This document shows positions 7,959-16,948 of a DNA stretch of 64,000 nucleotides, piece by piece; position 1 is the stretch's first letter, and each line of letters opens with the position of its first letter. Position numbers and translations under genes: made by a program. Location of the stretch: positions 40,729 to 104,728 of the forward strand of contig JABLXG010000010.1 in the NCBI GenBank assembly GCA_013178165.1, read 5' to 3'. The DNA is from Anaerolineae bacterium. GTDB lineage: Bacteria; Chloroflexota; Anaerolineae; Aggregatilineales; Ch27. The notes below the pieces were generated by a model. The model worked only from the letters and a program-made list of their open reading frames with translations, ran no database searches and was not told where the DNA came from.

Positions 7959-8647
7959 CCGCCGTGCCGAAGTATCACCGGGATGCCCTTTACGACCCGG
8001 CAACCGCCCACCCTGATGAAGCGCACAGCATCCTGATGCGCCTGATCCCGCGTGGGAGCTGCGTGCTGGAGCTGGGCTGTTCCTCCGGCTACCTGTCTGG
8101 ATACATGGAAGCGGCGCTGGGCTGCCGTGTGACCGGCCTGGAGATCGATCCGGCAGCGGTGGCCATCGCTGCCGGGCGGTGCAGTGAGGTGTATACAGTC
8201 GATCTGGATGTGCCGGGGGCGCTGGCGGTGGCCGGGGCCAGTGGGCCGTATGACGTGCTGCTGGCGGCGGCGGTGCTGGAGCACCTCAGGCAACCGGAGC
8301 GGGTGCTGGCGGAGGCGCGGACGCTGCTGAAGCCAGGCGCGCGCGTGATCGTCTCGCTTCCCAACATTGCCCACTGGCGCTACCGGCTGTTGTTGCTGCT
8401 GGGCCGCTTCGATTACACTGACTACGGGGTGCTGGATCGCACCCACTGCCACCTGTACACGGTCCGCACCGGGCGGGCGCTGCTGGAACAGCAGGGCTAC
8501 CCGGTGGAGGCGCTGTACATCACCGGCAGCGGTCTGCAGACTCTGCTCAATGCCCTGGCTCGGCGGCGGGGACGTCCATTAGCCGCGCCAGTGCTGCCCG
8601 GCCTGCTCGCTACCGAACTGATCTACGTCGCCCGCAACCCCGGCTGA
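7955..8647 (+). CDS. Class I SAM-dependent methyltransferase, MetW-like (second copy)
   Basis: 230 residues: motif I VLELGCSSGYLSGYM, motif II TGLEIDPAAV, motif IV DVLLAAAVLEHLRQPERVL and VIVSLPNIAHWRYRLLLLLGRFDYTDYG. Glycan-linked methyltransferases often carry this NIAHWxxRxxLLxGxFxY segment. The ATG overlaps the stop of the preceding methyltransferase (ATGA), so the two are translationally coupled. The 3' end overlaps the convergent GT2 gene by 25 bp. The two share the same fold and the PN-x4-H-RLxLLLGRF block, so they are likely ancient paralogues acting on related glycans. Confidence 0.83.
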   Translation: MTAVPKYHRDALYDPATAHPDEAHSILMRLIPRGSCVLELGCSSGYLSGYMEAALGCRVTGLEIDPAAVAIAAGRCSEVYTVDLDVPGALAVAGASGPYDVLLAAAVLEHLRQPERVLAEARTLLKPGARVIVSLPNIAHWRYRLLLLLGRFDYTDYGVLDRTHCHLYTVRTGRALLEQQGYPVEALYITGSGLQTLLNALARRRGRPLAAPVLPGLLATELIYVARNPG

Positions 8648-9489
8648 GCCTCCCGGCGGTCAAGCAGGTGGCGGGTTAGCCCGGCAGCGGCGATCAGGGG
8701 CGCAGCGCGCAACCGGCCAAAGTGCTTGCGGGCATAGACGGCCAGGTCTGCATAATACATCTGCCGGGCACGACGGCTGATGTGGCGGGTGGTGGCCCGC
8801 TCAGCGTGGGTGATGACCGCCCCGGCCAGATACTGCACCGTATACCCCCTTGCCTTTAGCCGCCAGCACAGGTCATCGTCGCTGAAGTACATCGGCATAG
8901 CCTCATCGAAAAGGCCAACCATCTCCAGCGCGGCGCGGCGCAGCAGCATGCATGAACCGGGGGCTACGTCGACCTCCCGATCGCTCAGACGATTCCAGTC
9001 CGCGTACCACATCCGGGCACGCCGCGCTTCCCGCCAGACGGGCAGCAGCGCCCCCGCGAAGGTCGCCCCCAGCCACAGGTCAGCATAGGTGTTGAAGCGG
9101 GAGCAGATCGGCAGTGTCGTCCGTCCATCCGTCCAGACCTGACGAGCCGTCGCCAGCCCGCAGGCAGGATTAGCCTCCAGATAGGCCGCCAGCGCCTGCA
9201 ACGCGCCGGGATGCAATTCGGTATCCGGGTTCAACACCAGGATCGCATCGCCCTGTGCGGCGCGGATGGCCAGGTTGTTGCCCGCGCTGTAAAAGGTATT
9301 GCGGCCTGGCAGGATCAGTCGGGCCGCCGGGTAGCGCGCCTGGACCAGAGCCACCGAGTCATCCATACTGCCGTTATCGACCACGATGATCTCAGGCTCC
9401 AGGTCGGCGGCGTAGCGGGTAATGGACTCCAGGCAGCGCACCAGCAGGGGGGCGGTGTTGTAGCTGACAATGGCGATCGAGAGTCTCAC
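8623..9489 (-). CDS. Glycosyltransferase family 2 (rhamnosyltransferase-like)
   Basis: 288 residues, soluble, starting RLSIAIVSYNTAPLL. It has the GT-A nucleotide-sugar features IIVVDNGSMDDSV, AGNNLAIRAAQGDAILVLNPDTE (the DxD-like metal site is NPDTE) and the acceptor-side FDEAMPMYFSDDDLCWRLKARGY with the catalytic acidic pair, as in dTDP-rhamnosyl transferases of the WbbL group. The GTG at 9489 has GGAG five bases upstream and starts right at the first strand; a TTG at 9504 is possible but lacks a ribosome site. It probably adds a sugar to a lipid-linked surface glycan, in keeping with its neighbours. Confidence 0.85.
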   Translation of the reverse strand: MRLSIAIVSYNTAPLLVRCLESITRYAADLEPEIIVVDNGSMDDSVALVQARYPAARLILPGRNTFYSAGNNLAIRAAQGDAILVLNPDTELHPGALQALAAYLEANPACGLATARQVWTDGRTTLPICSRFNTYADLWLGATFAGALLPVWREARRARMWYADWNRLSDREVDVAPGSCMLLRRAALEMVGLFDEAMPMYFSDDDLCWRLKARGYTVQYLAGAVITHAERATTRHISRRARQMYYADLAVYARKHFGRLRAAPLIAAAGLTRHLLDRREAQPGLRAT

Positions 9490-9522
9490 GGGCGCTCCAT
9501 CCAACCAGGGCAGGTAATCGGA

Positions 9523-9552
9523 TTGGATTATAGCTGATCCCGCGTTTATAAT
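9523..9552 (+). promoter_or_regulatory. Candidate sigma-70 promoter for the GT39 gene
   Basis: TTGGAT (9523-9528) and a perfect TATAAT (9547-9552) are separated by 18 bases, 72 bases before the chosen start at 9624. The -35 matches the consensus at only three positions, so the -10 carries most of the weight. Confidence 0.45.
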
Positions 9553-9623
9553 TCGCGTGCGTTTTGCAGCCTGGATTGCCCCCGAGCTGCGAAGGGGACG
9601 AGAAGCGGATAGAGGCTGGCAAG

Positions 9624-11330
9624 ATGGCCCTGCTGAGGAAAAACGGATACGGTGCCAAGCTGGCCTTTGTGGTCCTGCTGCTGCTCTTTGCCGCCGGGCT
9701 ACGGATTCCTGGAATCACCTACGGGCAACCGGATCCGGCGTACTTCCCGTCCTATGCCAGGAACCAGACGCTTAGCCCCAACAGTGCTTTCCATCCAGAT
9801 GAATTTCATCAGGTGAGTAAGCCGCTTCAAATGTTGCTGCGGCGACAACTACACCCGCAGTTTTTCGAGAATCCCAATTTTCTGATCAATCTCAACTTCG
9901 TAACGTACTGGCTGACCAACGCGGAAGATGGGCTTACGCTTGCCGATCGGGAGAACATTGACGGCACAGATCAGGACATTGGCGCGCGGGAATACGCCCC
10001 CTTCCGGCTGTATGTTCAAACACGCTATTTCTCAGCGCTGGGCGGGTTACTGGCGGTGGCGGGTGCATTCGCGCTGGGGAAGCAACTGAGCGGCCATCCC
10101 TTCGGGGGAGCAATAGCCGGGCTATTGACAGCGGTCTCATTGCCGATGGTGCAGCATGCGCATTATGCCACGACCAGCAGTCTGGCCGCAGGATTTGCGG
10201 CAGTAAGTGCATGGGCGGCCCTTGCAACGCTACGGGAGAATCAAGGGCAGCGCGGCCTGCTGGTACTCAGTGGGATTATGGCCGGGCTGGCAGCAGGCTG
10301 TCGGTACAATGCGGCGGCGGTGTCACTTGTGTTGTTCTTTGTGGGGTGTGTGTTGCTATACCGTAACCCATCAAGAGCCATGCTCCGTCAAGTGTTACTG
10401 GGATGGTTGTTGTTCCCGGTGAGTTTCGTGCTGACCACCCCTTACCTGCTGCGTGATCCAGCAATGTTCTTGCACGATTTTCAATATATCAGCAATCAGT
10501 ACGTGGCCGATGGCGCTACGGGAGTATCGAAATGGGTGGGACTGTTTTATGAATACCGGTATCTGGTCGTATTTGGCGTAGGTATTCCGGCGACCGTATT
10601 GGGTGTACTCGGCGTCGCTATAGCATTCTTTCGCCCGCGCGTATCCCGGCAGGGAAACTCCACGGCTTTACCCATGTTGTTGTTGCTGGGGTTCATTGTG
10701 CCTTACAGTTATGTGGTCCTGCGGACGGTTCGCCCCAATATGGCGGAACAAATGCTGGTACCGATAATCCCGGTGTTTGCTGCCCTGAGTGGGTTGGGGG
10801 CAGTGCAGCTACGCACATGGTTACCCGGCCCCGCCCAGGTGCGGGGCGGGCTGATCGCAGCAGCTATCGTGGCCATGCCGCTGGTCTATACATTGCCTGC
10901 TCTTCAGTTGTTCCACACAGATACCCGCGATCTCATGACCGCCTGGATCACAGAACATGTCCCCCCTGGAACAACTATTCATCTGAATGGGTCATACAAT
11001 GTTGCGCTGGACCCGGCCTACTTCCCGCAAACGCAGAACTATTACGGGTCATACCCTACGCCGGAGGAACTCCGTGCTTCCGGCGTAGACCTGGTGCTAT
11101 TGTCGGATGCGCTGCTTTACGATGATCTTCTGAATCCGCTGATCACACCCAGTCAGAAAGAGTTCATACGTGACTATCTGGCACTCTGGGATAATCTGCC
11201 AGTGTTGGCACGGGTAGAGCGGCCCGTCTGGCCGGGTTCCGACCAGTTCATGAATAGCATGCGCATCTGGCACAGTCCAACGCTGACCCTGTACTGTTTG
11301 GATGAAGCGGCCTGTGCCGCCATGCGCTGA
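9624..11330 (+). CDS. GT39-type polytopic membrane glycosyltransferase
   Basis: 568 residues. One hydrophobic segment near the N-terminus (AFVVLLLLFAAGLRIPGI) is followed by an extracytoplasmic loop with the HPDEFHQVSKP acidic motif typical of GT39/GT-C enzymes, then about nine more membrane segments and a soluble C-terminal domain (from about residue 440) with GTTIHLNGSYN. GT-C enzymes use polyprenyl-phosphate sugars outside the membrane to glycosylate lipids or proteins. The ATG at 9624 is preferred to 9564 since the extra 20 residues are charged and do not resemble a signal. Codon use is somewhat less G+C-rich than the neighbours, which may reflect transfer. Confidence 0.78.
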   Translation: MALLRKNGYGAKLAFVVLLLLFAAGLRIPGITYGQPDPAYFPSYARNQTLSPNSAFHPDEFHQVSKPLQMLLRRQLHPQFFENPNFLINLNFVTYWLTNAEDGLTLADRENIDGTDQDIGAREYAPFRLYVQTRYFSALGGLLAVAGAFALGKQLSGHPFGGAIAGLLTAVSLPMVQHAHYATTSSLAAGFAAVSAWAALATLRENQGQRGLLVLSGIMAGLAAGCRYNAAAVSLVLFFVGCVLLYRNPSRAMLRQVLLGWLLFPVSFVLTTPYLLRDPAMFLHDFQYISNQYVADGATGVSKWVGLFYEYRYLVVFGVGIPATVLGVLGVAIAFFRPRVSRQGNSTALPMLLLLGFIVPYSYVVLRTVRPNMAEQMLVPIIPVFAALSGLGAVQLRTWLPGPAQVRGGLIAAAIVAMPLVYTLPALQLFHTDTRDLMTAWITEHVPPGTTIHLNGSYNVALDPAYFPQTQNYYGSYPTPEELRASGVDLVLLSDALLYDDLLNPLITPSQKEFIRDYLALWDNLPVLARVERPVWPGSDQFMNSMRIWHSPTLTLYCLDEAACAAMR

Positions 11331-11501
11331 AACACAAGGCTGAAGCATGGCAGCCTCATGCAAGCCAGGCTGCGCATCGGGCCTCCCCCCTCTTCGCCTC
11401 CCCTGCAGCCCGCGCTTATCAGCGCCTGATGGATGCGGTACAATACCGGCAGACAAAATTGTTGTAGCACAGGGATTGCCCACGCAGGACGGAAGGGACT
11501 T

Positions 11502-12959
11502 ATGACACTGCGAATCTTCAACGTGCTTGGCCGGGAAAAACAGGAATTTGTGCCCGTGGAGCCGGGCAAAGTCAACATGTACGTGTGCGGTCCAACCGTC
11601 CAGGACTACGCGCATGTGGGCCACGCCAAGACTTACATCAACTTCGACATGGTGGTACGCTGGCTGCGCTACAGCGGCTGGGACGTGCTCTACGTGCAGA
11701 ATATCACCGATGTCGGCCATCTGCTGGATAGCGGCGAGGACCGCATCCTCAAGAAAGCCCGCCAGCTGGCCGCCCGGCCCATGCAGATCGTGGAGTACTA
11801 CACCCGCGAATACTTCGCCGATATGGACGCCCTGGGCGTCACGCGCCCGGACATCAGCCCGCGGGCCAGCGGGCACATTCCGGAGCAGATCGCCATGATC
11901 CAGCGCCTGATCGACAAAGGCCATGCCTATGTCGTGGATGGCAATGTCTACTTTGATGTGCGTTCGTACCCGGAATACGGCAAGCTCTCCAACCGCCGCC
12001 TGGAAGATCAGGAGGCGGGCGCCCGCGAGGATGTGCGCGATGAAAAGCGCCATCCGGAAGACTTTGCCCTGTGGAAGCGGGCTGAACCAGAGCATATCCT
12101 GCGCTGGGATAGCCCGTGGGGAGTGGGCTTCCCCGGCTGGCATATCGAGTGCTCGGCCATGGCAGGCAAGTACCTGGGCACCACCTTTGATATTCACGGT
12201 GGCGGCGTCGATAACATCTTCCCGCACAACGAGTGCGAGATCGCCCAGAGCGAATGCGCCCATGACGCGCCCTTCGCCCGCTACTGGATGCTGACCGGCA
12301 GCCTGCAGGTGCCGGATGAGGACGGCGTCCCGGTTAAGATGTCCAAGAGCCTGGGCAACTTCTACACGATCAAAGATGCGCTGAAAAAGTGGCGGCCCGA
12401 AGCGATCCGCCTGTTCATGTTTACCTCGCATTACTCCAACCCGATCGTTTTCAGCGAGGAAGCGCTGGATAGCGCGGTCAGGGGCTGGGAACGGCTCTAT
12501 GGCGCGGCCCGGCTAACCCGCGCCATGATGGCCGCCGCGCCGGAAGGCGATGCCGGAAACGCAATTCTGGCCGAGGTAGCGCGGGCGCGGGCCGATTTTG
12601 CCGCCGCCCTGGATGACGACTTCAACGCCCCGCTGGCCCTCAGTGTCCTGCAGACTTTCACCCGCGAGGTCTACACCCTGCTGAACAGCGGGACGGCGAT
12701 CGGGCGGGGTGTGCTGGAGCAGATCGACGCGGTGTACCGCGACCTGGGCGGCAAGGTCCTGGGCATCATTCCTGAACGCGATGCGGCCAGCGCCAACGCT
12801 GAGCGCGAAGCCGGGCTGATTAACCTGCTGGTGGCCCTGCGTACAGAGGCCCGTGCCCGCAAGGACTGGGCGACTTCCGACCGCATTCGTAACGAGCTGG
12901 CCGCGCTGGGAATCACCCTGGAGGATCGGCCAGAAGGTACACTGTGGAAGGTGAGCTAG
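11502..12959 (+). CDS. cysS: Cysteinyl-tRNA synthetase
   Basis: 485 residues. The class I signature HVGH (HIGH type) follows the zinc-site [17 protein letters not shown], and [10 protein letters not shown] holds KMSKS near residue 285. The zinc ligands are the Cys of YVCGPT, the Cys of WHIECSAM and the H-x3-E pair in [12 protein letters not shown]. It charges tRNA-Cys with cysteine, in the cytoplasm. The ATG at 11502 has GGAAGGGAC upstream and the standard family start ([14 protein letters not shown]). A stem-loop terminator follows about 45 bases after the stop. Length is close to the usual 460-480. Confidence 0.97.
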   Translation: MTLRIFNVLGREKQEFVPVEPGKVNMYVCGPTVQDYAHVGHAKTYINFDMVVRWLRYSGWDVLYVQNITDVGHLLDSGEDRILKKARQLAARPMQIVEYYTREYFADMDALGVTRPDISPRASGHIPEQIAMIQRLIDKGHAYVVDGNVYFDVRSYPEYGKLSNRRLEDQEAGAREDVRDEKRHPEDFALWKRAEPEHILRWDSPWGVGFPGWHIECSAMAGKYLGTTFDIHGGGVDNIFPHNECEIAQSECAHDAPFARYWMLTGSLQVPDEDGVPVKMSKSLGNFYTIKDALKKWRPEAIRLFMFTSHYSNPIVFSEEALDSAVRGWERLYGAARLTRAMMAAAPEGDAGNAILAEVARARADFAAALDDDFNAPLALSVLQTFTREVYTLLNSGTAIGRGVLEQIDAVYRDLGGKVLGIIPERDAASANAEREAGLINLLVALRTEARARKDWATSDRIRNELAALGITLEDRPEGTLWKVS

Positions 12960-13004
12960 CGGGGGTGGTATTCTGAAAGGCGAGCGGACACAGGAGCAGG
13001 GGAC

Positions 13005-13037
13005 AGCGGCGGACGGGTTCCGCCGCTTGTTCTGTTA
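13005..13037 (+). terminator. Rho-independent terminator after cysS
   Basis: AGCGGCGGA (13005-13013), 5-nt loop, TCCGCCGCT (13019-13027), then TGTTCTGTT. All nine pairs are complementary. It lies 46 bases after the cysS stop and 86 bases before rlmB, so the two genes probably belong to different transcripts. Confidence 0.75.
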
Positions 13038-13122
13038 GCTGCGCTGGCGCGGTCGTGACCTCGCCCCCTGGCCGGGGTTATTGCTGAGGGATGGCAGTTG
13101 CAGGGCAGGAGGTGAAACGGGT

Positions 13123-13893
13123 ATGTCGGAATTTCTGTACGGTCGCTGGCCGGTGCTGGAATCGTTGCGGGCCAACCGCCGCCACTTTGAGCAGCTCCTG
13201 CTGCTGGAGACAGTGGAGGAAAAGGGGCCGATCCTGGAGATCATCAGCACGGCGGAGGCGCGTGGGGTAGGCATCCGCCGTGTGCCGCGCCGTGTCATTG
13301 ACGACCTGGCCAAAGGGGCCAACCATCAGGGTGTGGTGCTGCGCTGCGGCCCGTATCCCTATGCCACGCTGCGCGACCTGCTGGATACCTCGGTGCTGCG
13401 CCACGAGCGCAACTTTTTCCTGGCGCTGGACCTGCTACAGGACCCGCAGAATGTGGGCAGTCTGCTGCGTATCGCTGACGCGGTCGGTTTGCACGGCGTC
13501 ATCCTGCAGGAACGGCGCGGCGTCGGTGTCACCGAGGCGGTGGTCTCGGCTTCTTCCGGCGCGGTGGAGCATCTGCTGGTCGCCCAGGTGGGCAATCTGG
13601 TTTCTGCCCTCAAGGAACTCAAAGATAATGATGTATGGATTGTCGGCCTGGATATCGGGCCGAATATCCAGCCCCTGGATCGGGTTGACCTGAACATCAA
13701 CCTGTGCTTCGTGCTGGGCGGGGAAGGCGACGGCATGCGCCGGCTTGTGCGCGACACCTGCGATCTGCTGGTCACGCTGCCCATGCGCGGCCATGTGGAA
13801 AGCCTGAACGTGGCGACGGCGGGATCGATCGCGTTATACGCTGCCTGGCAGGCACGTGGCTGGCAGGGCTGGGCGCTGGCGGAGCAGAAGTAG
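13123..13893 (+). CDS. rlmB: 23S rRNA (guanosine-2251-2'-O)-methyltransferase family protein
   Basis: 256 residues of the SpoU (TrmH) trefoil-knot family: an N-terminal substrate-binding domain (FLYGRWPVLESLRA), then motif 1 LALDLLQDPQNVGSLLRIADA, motif 2 VLGGEGDGMRRLV and motif 3 LPMRGHVESLNVATAGSIALY, including the catalytic N-x4-R of PQNVGSLLR and the SLNV turn. RlmB methylates G2251 in the peptidyl-transferase loop of 23S rRNA using SAM. AGGAGGTG is 7 bases before the ATG. It directly precedes a GT4 gene with a 26-bp gap; cysS upstream is a common neighbour of this family. Confidence 0.9.
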   Translation: MSEFLYGRWPVLESLRANRRHFEQLLLLETVEEKGPILEIISTAEARGVGIRRVPRRVIDDLAKGANHQGVVLRCGPYPYATLRDLLDTSVLRHERNFFLALDLLQDPQNVGSLLRIADAVGLHGVILQERRGVGVTEAVVSASSGAVEHLLVAQVGNLVSALKELKDNDVWIVGLDIGPNIQPLDRVDLNINLCFVLGGEGDGMRRLVRDTCDLLVTLPMRGHVESLNVATAGSIALYAAWQARGWQGWALAEQK

Positions 13894-13919
13894 GCAGCGG
13901 AAGGATGCCGGGAGCTGGG

Positions 13920-15023
13920 ATGCCAACCATCAGTGTGATCGGCGCCTTTAAGGCGCATTACCCGCGCAACCAGATCCTCCGTGCCGGGCTGGAAGCCTGT
14001 GGCTGGGAGGTACGGGCTGCGCCGATTCCCAGCGATCGGCGCACCTTTGGTCGCCTGGGGTTGTTATGGCGGACGATGCACCAGGAAGCGCCCACGACGG
14101 ACGTGTTCCTGTTGGCGGCGTTTAACCAGCTTATTGCCCCGTTTGCCCTGTTGTTCGGGCGCTGGTTAGGGCGACCGGTGGCGGTCGATTACCTGGTCGG
14201 CCTGTACGACAGCGCTGTGCAGGATCGCGAAACCCTCTCCCCGCGCTCGCTCAAGGCAGCGATCTGGCGCACGGTGGATCGCATCAATTGCGCCCTGGCT
14301 CCGCTGATCTTCACAGACACAGCCGCTCACCGAACGGCATTCAGGACGATCGTCGGGGCGGCAGCCGATCGGCTGGGCGTAGTCCCGGTTGGCGTCTATC
14401 CCGAATGGTGGCATCCCGGTCTAGTCCCCGATACTGATCCAGCTCGCCGCGACCTGCTGATCCAGTTCTTCGGTACGTATATCCCCTTCCACGGGGTGGA
14501 GGTAATCCTGGAGGCAGCGCATTTGCTGCGCCATGATCCCCGCCTGCGCTTTGAATTGATTGGACGTGGGCAAACCTATGCAGCTATGCGCCGCCGGGCG
14601 GAAGCGCTGGGGGTGGCCAACGTGACCTTCGTCGATCCGGTGCCACCGCCGGAGTTGCCGGCCCGTGTCGCGGCAGCAGATATCTGCCTGGGGGTGTTCG
14701 GCGCGCGCGCCAAAACTGATTACGTGGTGCCCAACAAGCTTTTCCAGTGCCTGGCGCTGGGCAAACCAGTCATCACGGCGGAGTCGGCGGCGGTCCGGGA
14801 ATTCTTCACGCCGGGCGAGCACCTGCTGACGGTGCCGCCGGGGGACGCCAGGGCGCTGGCGGCAGCGATCCGCGCCTTGGTAGAAGCACCGGACGAGCGC
14901 GCGCGGCTGGGCGCGGGGGCCGCAACGGCCATCGGGGATGCCTTCACTCCGGCGAGTATCGTCCGATCGCTGTTGCCAGAGCTGGGCGCACTCGTAGATC
15001 GGCCTCAGGAGCGGCGGCGATAG
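13920..15023 (+). CDS. Glycosyltransferase family 4
   Basis: 367 residues of the GT-B fold. The N-terminal half starts TISVIGAFKAHYPRNQIL; the C-terminal half has the nucleotide-binding features FFGTYIPFHGVEVILEAAHLL, RFELIGRGQTY and the ADICLGVFGARAKTDYVVPNKLFQCLALGKPVITA block with the E-like residue region AVREFF. It retains the sugar donor's alpha configuration. An earlier in-frame ATG (13905) lies against its ribosome site, so 13920 is more likely. It is 26 bases behind rlmB and its end overlaps the convergent GT39 gene by 19 bp. Presumed role: surface glycan synthesis. Confidence 0.82.
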   Translation: MPTISVIGAFKAHYPRNQILRAGLEACGWEVRAAPIPSDRRTFGRLGLLWRTMHQEAPTTDVFLLAAFNQLIAPFALLFGRWLGRPVAVDYLVGLYDSAVQDRETLSPRSLKAAIWRTVDRINCALAPLIFTDTAAHRTAFRTIVGAAADRLGVVPVGVYPEWWHPGLVPDTDPARRDLLIQFFGTYIPFHGVEVILEAAHLLRHDPRLRFELIGRGQTYAAMRRRAEALGVANVTFVDPVPPPELPARVAAADICLGVFGARAKTDYVVPNKLFQCLALGKPVITAESAAVREFFTPGEHLLTVPPGDARALAAAIRALVEAPDERARLGAGAATAIGDAFTPASIVRSLLPELGALVDRPQERRR

Positions 15024-16489
15024 AGGGTGACGGACTCCAGATCGTTCGGCATTTCTGCTGTGTCCAGCACCACATATCGTTCGTTGAGATAGGCGAGTTG
15101 CATACCCGGAATCTGATTCCGCCAGCGCTCAATGACCAGCACATAGGGCGGTGGATCGGCTTCTAGCGCTGCCCGGAGCGCGTCTGCGACGCCGGGAGTG
15201 CTTTCAAAAAAGTAAGCCTGCATCCAGAAACGGGGGGGAAGATAACCGCTGACCGGATAGAAGTTGTCAGTAGGATCGATGTCCGGCAGGATCCAGACCT
15301 GTGTGCCGGGCGGGGCGCCGGTTTCCTGCCTGACCCAGGCGGCAAGCGGGTAATGTGTGTCCAGCTCGGCATTCAACGGCCCTAGCTTGATCCGGTAATA
15401 CACGGGCAGAACGAAACCTGGCAGGAACACCAGCAGCAACAGAACAACAGCGGCGCCACGCGCAAACCGCTGTCGGCCCTGCCAGAGCGTGTCAAGCCCG
15501 CCCGCAGTCATGAGCGCGACAAATGGTACCGCTCCTGAAAGGTGGAAGCGCCCATAACGTGGGTAGACCGGAGTCAGCATAACAAGCAGGAGGAGCGCCA
15601 GCAGCATGGCGCGTTGCCCCCAGAAGGCTCGGCGGCGTAGCGCATCGATCAGGTAGACCGGGACAAGGGCCAGCCATACTGCCAGGAGCAGCCCGTCCGA
15701 TAGAGAAGGCCAGCGGCTGTATTGCCCGATGTAGGTATCCAGCGTCGCGCCAAATTGCACCAGGGCGCGCTCCAGAAGCCCCTGTGCCAGGAGTATTGTT
15801 GCCGCCGTGGCCGGGAGGATGGTTACCCCCAGGCTGAACAGCAGGAGATCACGCCCGGTCGCACGCCAGTTGCGGGCAGGCGCGGCGGCAACGCGCCAGA
15901 GGATAAACGCTCCTGGCACCAGCACGCCCTGATTCTTGGTGATGAGGACCAGCCCGATCAACAGGCCAGCCAGGAAGATGCGCCATCTATGCGTCTCAAC
16001 CTCATGCCAGCACATCAGCGCCAACAACGTGTAGAACCCCATCATGACTTCGAAGTACAGTGCGTGATCCATCAGAACGGGGCCCCAGGCCACATAGGCT
16101 GCCGCCGTGACCACAGCGATGCCCGGAGACCACCATTTGCGTGCCAGCCAGGCCAGCGCCAGCAGGGTGAGCGTAACTACAACCGCCATGCTCAATCGCA
16201 GGCGCAGGATCGGATCAGGAATCAGAGTGGTAAGCCATGCTCCAAGCCAGAGGTGCCCCGGGGTATACCCGATGCGGATATTGTCATATAGCCGGTAGGC
16301 GGGATGGTTCATCACCCAGGGGAGCGCGACAACGGACATGTGCATCTTCATGCGCAGGATAAAGCTGTACATGATCGCCTGATAGACAGATAATGCGATC
16401 AGTATTCCTGGGGCCAAAGTGCGGCTGTGCGTGATGCGCTGGAAATACGTCAGGGGATCTGCCTTATTCCAGTTCGCGGTGTATTTCAT
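15005..16489 (-). CDS. GT39-type polytopic membrane glycosyltransferase
   Basis: 494 residues with about ten membrane segments. After the first helix (LAPGILIALSVYQAIMYSFIL) comes a loop with IRIGYTPGHLWLGAWLTTLI, fitting the GT-C architecture; the C-terminal soluble part begins near residue 400 (GAPPGTQVWILPDIDPTD). The frame stays open far upstream, but the ATG at 16489 starts a normal short cytoplasmic leader and avoids the pseudogene-derived DNA above it. Known relatives use polyprenyl-phosphate sugars on the outer face of the membrane. The acceptor is unknown. Confidence 0.75.
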   Translation of the reverse strand: MKYTANWNKADPLTYFQRITHSRTLAPGILIALSVYQAIMYSFILRMKMHMSVVALPWVMNHPAYRLYDNIRIGYTPGHLWLGAWLTTLIPDPILRLRLSMAVVVTLTLLALAWLARKWWSPGIAVVTAAAYVAWGPVLMDHALYFEVMMGFYTLLALMCWHEVETHRWRIFLAGLLIGLVLITKNQGVLVPGAFILWRVAAAPARNWRATGRDLLLFSLGVTILPATAATILLAQGLLERALVQFGATLDTYIGQYSRWPSLSDGLLLAVWLALVPVYLIDALRRRAFWGQRAMLLALLLLVMLTPVYPRYGRFHLSGAVPFVALMTAGGLDTLWQGRQRFARGAAVVLLLLVFLPGFVLPVYYRIKLGPLNAELDTHYPLAAWVRQETGAPPGTQVWILPDIDPTDNFYPVSGYLPPRFWMQAYFFESTPGVADALRAALEADPPPYVLVIERWRNQIPGMQLAYLNERYVVLDTAEMPNDLESVTLYRRRS

Positions 16490-16579
16490 CGGAGAAGACC
16501 CTGCCGTTGCCTGTTTGAGACGCATTGGTATATACGCTGCTCTTCGCCGCTCAAAAGCATATCTTAAAGGGGCACTCCC

Positions 16580-16948
16580 ATGCAATTCCTCTTCAAGCGA
16601 CTGCTTCGCTTTCTGTATTCGCGAGCAGGATATCGCCTTTGACCGCCGCGGTATCCCCCCGACCGCTGCACGTTCATCCACGCTGACATCTACAACCAGC
16701 ACTATCACCCCTGGGGTATCCCGATGCAGGAATACCAGCTGTCACTGGAAAACGCGTCTATCGATCTGGCGCTGGTCTTCTCGCTCTTCACCCACCTCAA
16801 CCAGCCCGATTCGGCCTGCTATTTCAGGGAGCTGGCACGGGCGCTCAAGCCGGATGCAGTGGCTTTGCTCATCTTCTTCCTGATAACAAAGGACCGCCGG
16901 GCGCGAGGGAACTCCCCCACGCCCGGCGAGGATCGTTTCCAGGCTTAG
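16580..16948 (+). pseudogene. Class I SAM methyltransferase remnant
   Basis: One frame encodes MQFLFKRLLRFLYSRAGYRL, an in-frame TGA, then TFIHADIYNQHYHPWGIP, MQEYQLSLENASID, LALVFSLFTHLNQPDSACY and FRELARALKPDAVALLIFF. The second part is the recognisable C-terminal half of a glycan-linked methyltransferase (motif IV region FSLFTHL and motif V LARALKPD), but the motif I (G-x-G) segment that should lie between is absent. So this is a gene with an internal deletion and a truncated end, not an active enzyme. It sits between a GT39 gene and a membrane protein gene, near two intact paralogues at 7.2-8.6 kb. Confidence 0.75.

Noticed and set aside
16580..16948. Selenocysteine readthrough of the TGA in the methyltransferase remnant
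   Set aside because: The upstream part is too short and lacks motif I, and no Cys is expected there; a deletion pseudogene explains it better.
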